Part shown: positions 56,286 to 64,000 of the stretch, in pieces
Position numbering within the stretch: position 1 is the stretch's first letter
Layout of the letters: the number at the start of each line of letters is the position of its first letter
Position numbers and translations under genes: made by a program
The notes under the pieces: model-generated
Databases searched by the model: none
What the model saw: the letters and a program-made list of their open reading frames with translations, nothing else
What the model was told of the DNA's origin: nothing
NCBI RefSeq assembly: GCF_013449375.1
Contig: NZ_JACDRR010000005.1
Coordinates: forward strand, 290,070-354,069
Length of the DNA stretch: 64,000 nt
From: Pectobacterium sp. CFBP8739
GTDB lineage: Bacteria > Pseudomonadota > Gammaproteobacteria > Enterobacterales > Enterobacteriaceae
Direction of reading: 5' to 3'

Positions 56286-58136
56286 ATGCGCACATTGTGG
56301 CGAATTTTTAGCGGATTTTTTAAGTGGACATGGCGTCTGCTTAATTTTATCAGAGAATTTATTCTCAATATTTTTCTTATCGCCCTGATTCTGGTTGGCG
56401 TTGGAATCTACTCACAGGTAAAAACAACACCGGAAGTGGCCACGAAGGGTGCACTACTGGTCGATCTAACGGGTGTGGTTGTTGATCAACCCACCGTCAA
56501 TAACAAACTGCGTCAATTAGGGCGCGAATTCTTCGGTGTATCGAACAATCGTCGTCAGGAAAACTCACTGTTCGATATTGTTGATAGTATTCGTCAGGCA
56601 AAGAGTGACGACAACATCACGGGAATGGTGCTGGATCTCAGCGACTTTACCGGTGCCGACCAGCCGTCTCTGCAATACATCGGTAAAGCGCTGCGCGAAT
56701 TCCGCGATAGCGGCAAGCCTATTTATGCGGTCGGCGACAGCTACAACCAGTCTCAATACTATTTGGCCAGTTTTGCCAATACGGTGTCATTGACGCCACA
56801 AGGCAGTGTTGATCTACACGGTTTCGCGACCAACAACCTCTACTTCAAGTCCATGCTGGACAAGCTGAAAGTGACCACCAATATCTTCCGCGTGGGAACC
56901 TATAAATCAGCCGTTGAGCCGTATCTACGTGACGATATGTCCCCTGCTGCGCGCGATGCCGATGGTCGTTGGATCAATGCGCTGTGGCAGCAGTATTTAA
57001 ATACGGTTTCAGCTAACCGCCAGATTACGCCTCAGCAGCTTTTCCCTGGTGCGGCGGGTGTCATTGCAGGCTTACAGTCCGTTCAGGGCGATACCGCACG
57101 CTATGCACTGGACAACAAACTGGTTGATGAAGTGGCATCACGTTCCGTGACCGAGCAATCGCTGGTTAAAGCGTTCGGTTGGAATAGCCAGAAAAACAAT
57201 TTTAACTTTGTCAGCATCTACGATTACGTCGTCCAACCGCCGGTGCAAAACAACAATCAGATCGCGGTTGTGTTTGCTAATGGTGCCATCATTGACGGGC
57301 CGGAAACACCGGGAATGGTCGGTGGCGATACCACCGCAGCGCAAATTCGTGCCGCACGCCTCGATCCTAAAGTCAAAGCGCTGGTACTGCGCGTCAATAG
57401 CCCTGGCGGTAGCGTCACTGCGTCGGAGCTTATTCGCTCGGAACTGATGGCGCTCCGTCTGGCGGGCAAACCGATCGTGGTATCTATGGGCGGTATGGCA
57501 GCATCGGGTGGCTACTGGATCTCAACGCCAGCAAACGCGATCATCTCCAGCGCCAGTACGCTGACAGGCTCTATCGGCATTTTTGGCGTGATTACTACGT
57601 TCGAAAACTCGCTGGAAAGCCTTGGCGTCCATACGGATGGCGTTGCCACCTCCCCACTGGCCGATCTGTCGATTACTAAATCCCTGCCGCCTGAATTCTC
57701 GCAAATGATGCAGTTGAGTATCGAACGTGGCTACAAGAACTTCATTGAGATCGTGGCGCAGGCGCGTAAGAAAACGCCTGAGCAAATCGATCAAATCGCG
57801 CAAGGTCACGTTTGGATCGGTAGCGACGCGAAAGAAAATGGTTTGGTCGATCAGATCGGTGATTTTGATGACGCCGTGAAGAAAGCCGCTGAGCTGGCCA
57901 AACTGGGGCAATATCAATTGAACTGGTATGCGGAACAGCCTGGCCTGCTCGACACCATGCTGAATCAGGTGAACGCGTCCATTTACGCCCTGCTGCCCAT
58001 TGCCGTTCAGTCTATGTTGCCGGCACCGGTCGCACAGCTGGCGGAGGCTGTGCGGGTACAGCCGTCTATCATGAATAACCTGAACGACCCGCAGAACCGG
58101 TATGCATTTTGCCTCACCTGCGGAGAAGTCCGGTAG
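56286..58136 (+). CDS. sppA: Signal peptide peptidase SppA (protease IV)
   Basis: SppA digests cleaved signal peptides at the inner membrane. The 616-residue protein has an N-terminal anchor (about residues 24-44) and tandem S49 domains. The general-base lysine is in GTYKSAVEPYLRDDMS of the first domain, and the nucleophile serine is in GGMAASGGYWIS of the second, the split active site known from E. coli. GGAG precedes the ATG. Confidence 0.97.
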   Translation: MRTLWRIFSGFFKWTWRLLNFIREFILNIFLIALILVGVGIYSQVKTTPEVATKGALLVDLTGVVVDQPTVNNKLRQLGREFFGVSNNRRQENSLFDIVDSIRQAKSDDNITGMVLDLSDFTGADQPSLQYIGKALREFRDSGKPIYAVGDSYNQSQYYLASFANTVSLTPQGSVDLHGFATNNLYFKSMLDKLKVTTNIFRVGTYKSAVEPYLRDDMSPAARDADGRWINALWQQYLNTVSANRQITPQQLFPGAAGVIAGLQSVQGDTARYALDNKLVDEVASRSVTEQSLVKAFGWNSQKNNFNFVSIYDYVVQPPVQNNNQIAVVFANGAIIDGPETPGMVGGDTTAAQIRAARLDPKVKALVLRVNSPGGSVTASELIRSELMALRLAGKPIVVSMGGMAASGGYWISTPANAIISSASTLTGSIGIFGVITTFENSLESLGVHTDGVATSPLADLSITKSLPPEFSQMMQLSIERGYKNFIEIVAQARKKTPEQIDQIAQGHVWIGSDAKENGLVDQIGDFDDAVKKAAELAKLGQYQLNWYAEQPGLLDTMLNQVNASIYALLPIAVQSMLPAPVAQLAEAVRVQPSIMNNLNDPQNRYAFCLTCGEVR

Positions 58137-58158
58137 CGTTTAGACAAATCGCAAGTCT

Positions 58159-58208
58159 AGCCCGGTAGTGATAGTCATTACTTATGATGATACTACTGGG
58201 CTGTTTTT
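58159..58208 (+). terminator. Terminator of sppA
   Basis: AGCCCGGTAGT (58159-58169) pairs with ACTACTGGGCT (58192-58202), including one G-U pair, followed by GTTTTT. It lies just before the ansA -10 candidate TATAAT (58214-58219). Confidence 0.75.
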
Positions 58209-58246
58209 CCCTCTATAATCTCGGTTTAACCCTGACTCACACCACC

Positions 58247-59266
58247 ATGCGAAAGAAATCCATTTATGTCGCCTACACGGGCGGCACCATCGGCATGCAG
58301 CGTTCTGCGAATGGCTATGTCCCAGTATCCGGTCATTTACAGCAGCAGTTGGCAAACATGCCTGAATTCCACCGCGAAGAGATGCCGTCGTTCACGATTC
58401 ATGAATATGACCCGCTGATCGACTCATCCGACATGACGCCAGCAGACTGGCAATCCATTGCGGACGATATTCAAGACCACTACGATGATTACGACGGTTT
58501 CGTGATTCTGCATGGTACTGACACGATGGCGTTCACCGCCTCTGCGCTCTCGTTTATGCTGGAAAATCTGGCCAAACCGGTTATCGTGACAGGGTCACAG
58601 ATTCCGTTAGCGGAATTGCGCTCGGACGGCCAGACCAACCTGCTAAACGCACTATACGTTGCGGCTAATCATCCGATTAATGAAGTTGCCCTCTTCTTCA
58701 ATAACAAACTACTACGCGGCAATCGCACCACCAAAGCCCATGCGGATGGCTTTGATGCTTTCGCGTCCCCTAATTATCCGCCACTGCTGGAAGCCGGTAT
58801 TCATATTCGTCGGCTGGCACCGACCGTGGAATGTAACAACTGTCCGTCGCTGAAAGTGCATCACATTACGCCACAACCTATCGGGGTAATTACGATTTAC
58901 CCTGGCATTTCTGCCGATGTTATCAGTAATTTTCTCCGCCAGCCGGTGAAAGCGCTCATCCTGCGTTCCTACGGCGTTGGCAACGCGCCGCAAAGCCCCG
59001 GCTTATTGCACGAATTACGTGAAGCCTCCGCGCGCGGCATTGTGGTCGTCAACCTGACGCAGTGTATTTCCGGACGTGTGAACATGGGTGGCTATGCGAC
59101 AGGTAATGCGTTGGCGCATGCGGGCGTGATCAGTGGCTTTGACATGACCGTTGAAGCCGCATTGACTAAACTGCATTACTTATTGAGTCAGAAAGAGTTA
59201 AGCGCCGATGACATTCGCCATTTGATGCAGCAGAGCCTGCATGGGGAATTGAGCGATAAAGATTGA
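58247..59266 (+). CDS. ansA: L-asparaginase I (cytoplasmic)
   Basis: AnsA hydrolyses asparagine to aspartate and ammonia in the cytoplasm. The 339-residue enzyme has the first catalytic threonine in AYTGGTIGM (residues 9-17), the second in VILHGTDTMAFTA, and the allosteric-type AnsA features. The ATG at 58247 gives MRKKSIYVAYTGG; the frame is open 21 codons upstream across the promoter. pncA follows after 19 bases. Confidence 0.96.
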   Translation: MRKKSIYVAYTGGTIGMQRSANGYVPVSGHLQQQLANMPEFHREEMPSFTIHEYDPLIDSSDMTPADWQSIADDIQDHYDDYDGFVILHGTDTMAFTASALSFMLENLAKPVIVTGSQIPLAELRSDGQTNLLNALYVAANHPINEVALFFNNKLLRGNRTTKAHADGFDAFASPNYPPLLEAGIHIRRLAPTVECNNCPSLKVHHITPQPIGVITIYPGISADVISNFLRQPVKALILRSYGVGNAPQSPGLLHELREASARGIVVVNLTQCISGRVNMGGYATGNALAHAGVISGFDMTVEAALTKLHYLLSQKELSADDIRHLMQQSLHGELSDKD

Positions 59267-59285
59267 GTCAATCACGGAGTCGGTA

Positions 59286-59933
59286 ATGAAAAAAGCATTG
59301 CTATTAGTTGATTTACAAAATGATTTTTGTCCCGGCGGCGCATTGGCCGTTAATGAAGGCGACCAGGTCATTGCGGTTGCCAACCGTGCAATTGAGGCCT
59401 GTGTGGCCGCTGGCGTTACCGTGATCGCCAGTCAGGATTGGCACCCCGATAATCACGGTAGCTTTGCCGTTAATGCGAATACCAAGGTCGGAGAAATCGG
59501 TGAGTTAAACGGATGGCCACAGATCTGGTGGCCCGTTCACTGCGTGCAGGGAACCACCGGCGCTGATTTCCATCCCGCACTTAATCAGTCGGCCATTCAG
59601 TGGATCGTACAAAAAGGGACTCAGCCAGAGATCGATAGCTATAGCGCTTTTTTCGATAATGGGCATCGGGTAAAAACCGAGTTGGATGACTGGCTACATG
59701 CCAATCATATCACCCATTTGACGATTCTTGGGCTGGCGACAGATTATTGCGTCAAGTTCAGTGTGTGGGATGCCATTGCGCTGGGTTATCATACCGAAGT
59801 ATTAGTGGACGGTTGTCGGGGACTGAATCTTTTGCCCGACGACAGCGAATCTGCATTACAGGAAATGGTACAACGCGGGGCGACACTGACGGATATGACG
59901 CAGTTCCTTGCTACAATGCCTTTCGCACACTAG
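59286..59933 (+). CDS. pncA: Nicotinamidase / pyrazinamidase
   Basis: PncA converts nicotinamide to nicotinic acid in NAD salvage. The 215-residue isochorismatase-fold enzyme has catalytic Asp in LLVDLQNDFCPGG, metal ligands in QDWHPDNHGSF, a central Lys in VQKGTQPEIDSYSAF and the nucleophile Cys in GLATDYCVKFS. GGAGTCGGTA precedes the ATG; probably one message with ansA. Confidence 0.97.
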   Translation: MKKALLLVDLQNDFCPGGALAVNEGDQVIAVANRAIEACVAAGVTVIASQDWHPDNHGSFAVNANTKVGEIGELNGWPQIWWPVHCVQGTTGADFHPALNQSAIQWIVQKGTQPEIDSYSAFFDNGHRVKTELDDWLHANHITHLTILGLATDYCVKFSVWDAIALGYHTEVLVDGCRGLNLLPDDSESALQEMVQRGATLTDMTQFLATMPFAH

Positions 59934-59959
59934 TCAGCGCCACTGTCTCCCTGTACTAC

Positions 59960-59978
59960 GGCAGCCGATGAGGCTGCC
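59960..59978. terminator. Hairpin between pncA and yeaC
   Basis: GGCAGCC-GATGA-GGCTGCC is a 7-bp perfect stem between convergent genes, without a T-tract. Confidence 0.5.
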
Positions 59979-59988
59979 TGCTTACACG

Positions 59989-60267
59989 TTAGGCATCGGG
60001 TTTCAGCGTAACGATCGCGTCAGCGATGTTAAACTCGCGCTTTAGCTCCTGCTTGCTCTTCATCACGATTTCGCCATTAGTGCCAATCGTCATGTGTTCA
60101 GCCTGTTCGTTATGACGAGCCTGCCACATCATCACCATTTGCAGGCAATTTTCTTTCTGTTCAGCCGTCAACGCGACACCGTCTGGCCATTTGCCCAACT
60201 CTACCGCCGTGACTAACCGCTGGTAAATTTCTGGCGTCATGGCGTCGATCAGATCATTGAGTTCCAT
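59989..60267 (-). CDS. yeaC: YeaC, DUF1315 protein
   Basis: This 92-residue protein contains MTPEIYQRLVTAVELGKWPDGVALTAEQKENCLQ, diagnostic of YeaC/DUF1315; function is unknown. It lies downstream of msrB on the same strand, the E. coli order. Confidence 0.93.
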   Translation of the reverse strand: MELNDLIDAMTPEIYQRLVTAVELGKWPDGVALTAEQKENCLQMVMMWQARHNEQAEHMTIGTNGEIVMKSKQELKREFNIADAIVTLKPDA

Positions 60268-60415
60268 ATCCGGTTTCTGCTCCGAAAAAGGTCAGCGTTA
60301 TTCTTACTGAGTTCTGTTATTGACAGGGGCACTTGTATTTACAGGAGTTCTTGATAGCTGAATCGTTTAAAGCTATGCAGTGCCAACCTGCCATGCCCTA
60401 TTCATCTCACACAGA

Positions 60416-60835
60416 TTACCCGTCAACGCGTTCGCCATCAACGTCATCAATGAAGCTCAGCGAGGCAGAATTTACACAGTAGCGCTCGCCTGTGGTTTTC
60501 GGCCCATCAGGGAAAACGTGCCCCAGATGCGCATCACACTGTCCACAGCGGATTTCGATACGGCGCATATTGTGTGAATCATCTTCCAGATAGCGAATCG
60601 CCTCTGAAGATACGGGTTGATCGAAGCTCGGCCAGCCACAGCCGGAGTCGTATTTGCTGTCTGAGTAAAACAGCGGAGCCTGACAGCACAAGCAGTGATA
60701 AACGCCGGTGCGCTTGTTATGCAGCAGTTTGCCTGAAAACGCAGGCTCTGTGCCGCGTTGCTGGGTGACATAGCGCTGCATCTCTGTCAGTTCAGTATTA
60801 TCGGACGGGGTATGCGAAGCAGAGTCGTTAGTCAT
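60416..60835 (-). CDS. msrB: Peptide methionine-(R)-sulfoxide reductase MsrB
   Basis: MsrB repairs R-methionine sulfoxide in proteins. The 139 residues include the structural zinc pairs CLCC and CGQC, the substrate pocket [17 protein letters not shown] and the catalytic Cys in RYCVNSASL. It is divergent from gapA and shares that promoter region. Confidence 0.97.
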   Translation of the reverse strand: MTNDSASHTPSDNTELTEMQRYVTQQRGTEPAFSGKLLHNKRTGVYHCLCCQAPLFYSDSKYDSGCGWPSFDQPVSSEAIRYLEDDSHNMRRIEIRCGQCDAHLGHVFPDGPKTTGERYCVNSASLSFIDDVDGERVDG

Positions 60836-62174
<1,339 letters not shown>

Positions 62175-62194
62175 GCGTCAGCGATGATTCTGTG

Positions 62195-62226
62195 AAAAAA
62201 GGGCGACGTGATGTCGCCCTTTTTTA
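62195..62226 (+). terminator. Terminator of gapA
   Basis: AAAAAAGGGCGAC-GTGAT-GTCGCCCTTTTTT is a perfect GC-rich stem with flanking A6/T6, 20 bases after the gapA stop. Confidence 0.93.
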
Positions 62227-62281
62227 TTGTTAATTGCAGATTTCTTTTTACAACGAAAAACAATCAAAAAAAGGCACTATC

Positions 62282-63151
62282 ATGCATAACACAATGTTCT
62301 CACTTCCCGTCACGAAACAAATTAGCGCTACCCTCACCCAGCGTCAGTTGGACCAACTCCCTATCATCGTCGTTGATCATCCTGAAGTTCGCGCAGCGGT
62401 CGCATTGCAAGGTGCGCACCTGCTGAGCTGGCAACCGACAAATGAAGAACCCGTTCTCTGGCTGAGCGACAATACACCTTTTACTCATCACGTGGCGATT
62501 CGCGGCGGTGTACCGATCTGCTTCCCTTGGTTTGGCCCTTTCGCCGAGCCTAACCATGGTTTCGCCCGCCTGCTGCCATGGGAATTTACCGCCCACAGCG
62601 AAGATGAGCACGGTGTGCAGCTCACGTTCACACTTCGGGACAATGAAGAAACACGGAAGAGCTGGCAGCATGAATTCACGCTCATTGCCCACTTCAAGCT
62701 GGGCAAAGAATGTGGCATTGAGTTGGAAGCACAAGGTGATTACAGCATTACCAGCGCGTTGCACACCTATTTCAACATCGGTGACATCAGCGATATCCGC
62801 ATTACTGGTCTGGGCGAGTCATTCATTGACAAGGTGAATCAGGGCAAGCTGTCTACGCAGCAAGGCGATCTGGTTTTTACCGACCGTACAGACCGCATTT
62901 ATACCCAACCACAGGATACCAGTGTGGTACATGACGCAGTGCTGAAACGCAGCATCGAAGTACACCATTCACACCACAGTGATGTCGTGTCGTGGAACCC
63001 TGGTGCAGAGCTTTCTCGTACAATTAGCGATATGACCGATGAGGGATATAAAACGTTCGTGTGCGTAGAAACGGCGCGCATTAATCAACCGTTTGTCGCC
63101 ATCACCAACGCTCCGGCGCGTCTGGCAACAGTTATCCGTATCAAGAAATAA
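62282..63151 (+). CDS. yeaD: D-hexose-6-phosphate mutarotase YeaD
   Basis: YeaD is an aldose-1-epimerase-like enzyme that interconverts anomers of hexose-6-phosphates. The 289 residues contain GAHLLSWQP, RGGVPICFPWFG, catalytic His in SALHTYFN and catalytic Glu in FVCVETA. I chose ATG 62282 (MHNTMFSLPVTKQIS); an ATG four codons later is equally near the conserved part. It follows gapA, as in E. coli. Confidence 0.94.
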   Translation: MHNTMFSLPVTKQISATLTQRQLDQLPIIVVDHPEVRAAVALQGAHLLSWQPTNEEPVLWLSDNTPFTHHVAIRGGVPICFPWFGPFAEPNHGFARLLPWEFTAHSEDEHGVQLTFTLRDNEETRKSWQHEFTLIAHFKLGKECGIELEAQGDYSITSALHTYFNIGDISDIRITGLGESFIDKVNQGKLSTQQGDLVFTDRTDRIYTQPQDTSVVHDAVLKRSIEVHHSHHSDVVSWNPGAELSRTISDMTDEGYKTFVCVETARINQPFVAITNAPARLATVIRIKK

Positions 63152-63211
63152 TCACGTGATAGGCGTATGACGATGTCGCCATACGCCCTATTTATTCTGC
63201 AAATCCTTTCG

Positions 63212-64000
63212 CTACACCACATCCAGATGCTGTTTACGCATCGGTGGAGGGAAGGCCTGATCTAACTGCGCGATATCTTCCGCAGATAGCTGCACGTTCA
63301 GCGCTTTGGCATTTTCCTGAACGTGCGTGACAGAGCTTGCTTTAGGAATCGCGAGAACACCCTGCTGACGGATAGCCCATGCCAATAATAATTGAGCAGA
63401 TGTGATGCTGTGCTCGCGAGCAATGCGGTTGACTACCGGATGTGAGAATAATCCGTCACGTAAGCGCCCAGCCTGCGCCAGCGGACAATACGCCATGATG
63501 GGAAGCTGCTGTTGCTGACACCACGGCAATAAATCAAACTCAATACCGCGCGATGCCAAATGGTAAAGCACCTGATTGGTCATACAGCGTTGTCCGCCGT
63601 TCAGCGAACATAGCTCCTGCATGTCTTCAAGATCAAGATTGGAGACGCCCCACTGGCCGATTTTTCCCGCCTGCTGTAATCGCTCCATCGCTGCAATCGT
63701 ATCTACTAACGGGATACCGCCACGCCAGTGCAGCAAATACAGATCAATCCGCTCGGTTTTCAGCCGTTTCAGACTGCGTTCACATGCTTGTATCGCCTTT
63801 TCGCCTCCCGCATTGTGCGGGTACACTTTCGATACCAGATAAACACTATCGCGGCGGCCACGTAGCGCTGCACCGACCACCTCCTCAGCCCGACCTTCCG
63901 CATACATTTCCGCCGTATCAATCAGCGTTAACCCAAGGTCGATGCCAGCTTGCAGCGCCGTCACTTCCTGCGCTTTCATACGGACATCTTCGCCCATGAA
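63212..64000 (-). CDS. yeaE: Aldo/keto reductase YeaE, N-terminus beyond the window
   Basis: This NADPH-dependent aldo/keto reductase of the YeaE group reduces methylglyoxal in E. coli. Visible are catalytic Asp and Tyr in TLIDTAEMYAEGRAEEVVG, Lys in VSKVYP, His in YLLHWRGG, and the coenzyme loop IPKASSVTHVQENA. The frame is open to the window edge; about 20 residues (strand one and the TW-MGED start) are missing. Gene order yeaD-yeaE is that of E. coli. Confidence 0.93.
   Translation of the reverse strand, partial: FMGEDVRMKAQEVTALQAGIDLGLTLIDTAEMYAEGRAEEVVGAALRGRRDSVYLVSKVYPHNAGGEKAIQACERSLKRLKTERIDLYLLHWRGGIPLVDTIAAMERLQQAGKIGQWGVSNLDLEDMQELCSLNGGQRCMTNQVLYHLASRGIEFDLLPWCQQQQLPIMAYCPLAQAGRLRDGLFSHPVVNRIAREHSITSAQLLLAWAIRQQGVLAIPKASSVTHVQENAKALNVQLSAEDIAQLDQAFPPPMRKQHLDVV

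Overview
The window reads as ordinary chromosome of a soft-rot enterobacterium, most likely Pectobacterium (formerly Erwinia carotovora/atroseptica). The reasons are near-complete gene-order agreement with Enterobacterales, an oligogalacturonate porin of the KdgM family, a trpG gene that is separate from trpD, an ERIC element, and proteins that mostly align over full length with E. coli K-12 counterparts. All comparisons with E. coli come from memory of those proteins and of the K-12 map; no search was run. I see no prophage, insertion sequence, CRISPR array, toxin-antitoxin pair or secretion island.

Layout. (1) 1-3089: end of rsxC, then rsxD-rsxG-rsxE-nth, a tightly overlapping operon for the Rsx/Rnf electron-transport complex and endonuclease III. 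(2) 3747-5267: peptide permease dtpA behind an AT-rich 650-bp leader; the E. coli order breaks here. (3) 5377-15739: cysB, topA, yciN, sohB, yciK, btuR, rluB, yciO and the PHP-domain RNase gene yciV. (4) 15870-22715: the whole trp regulon, with TrpR operator, leader peptide with tandem Trp codons, attenuator and trpE-G-D-CF-B-A. (5) 23100-28760: kdgM-type porin, ompW, a cysteine-cluster protein, yciC, yciB, yciA, tonB, yciI. (6) 28890-33088: a chemoreceptor, the small gene yciY, an ERIC element, clsA and yciU. (7) 33177-40570: oppF-D-C-B-A with a second tandem oppA. (8) 41612-50708: adhE, tdk, hns, galU, rssB, rssA, ychJ, purU. (9) 50794-51120: a tRNA-Tyr gene followed by an rtT-like repeat that echoes its 3' end. 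(10) 51168-64000: a TRIC-family membrane protein under a tandem glycine riboswitch, then xthA, ynjH, topB, ydjA, sppA, ansA, pncA, yeaC, msrB, gapA, yeaD and a partial yeaE.

The genes are mainly housekeeping: redox complex, base-excision repair (nth, xthA), topology (topA, topB, hns), tryptophan synthesis, peptide uptake (dtpA, opp), envelope functions (tonB, ompW, clsA, sppA), mixed-acid fermentation (adhE), glycolysis (gapA) and stress control (rssB). The lineage-specific parts sit in slots that hold other genes in E. coli: kdgM where yciGFE lie, the chemoreceptor where kch lies, a second oppA plus 1 kb of AT-rich DNA where ychE lies, and nothing where selD lies.

The best candidates for a second look are RNA or repeat features rather than proteins: the glycine riboswitch, the rtT-like unit with three successive GCA-loop hairpins, a 102-bp nested palindrome after btuR, the long ERIC, and a strong Fur-box match in a gene-free kilobase. 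I did not find a clearly undescribed multi-gene system in this window.
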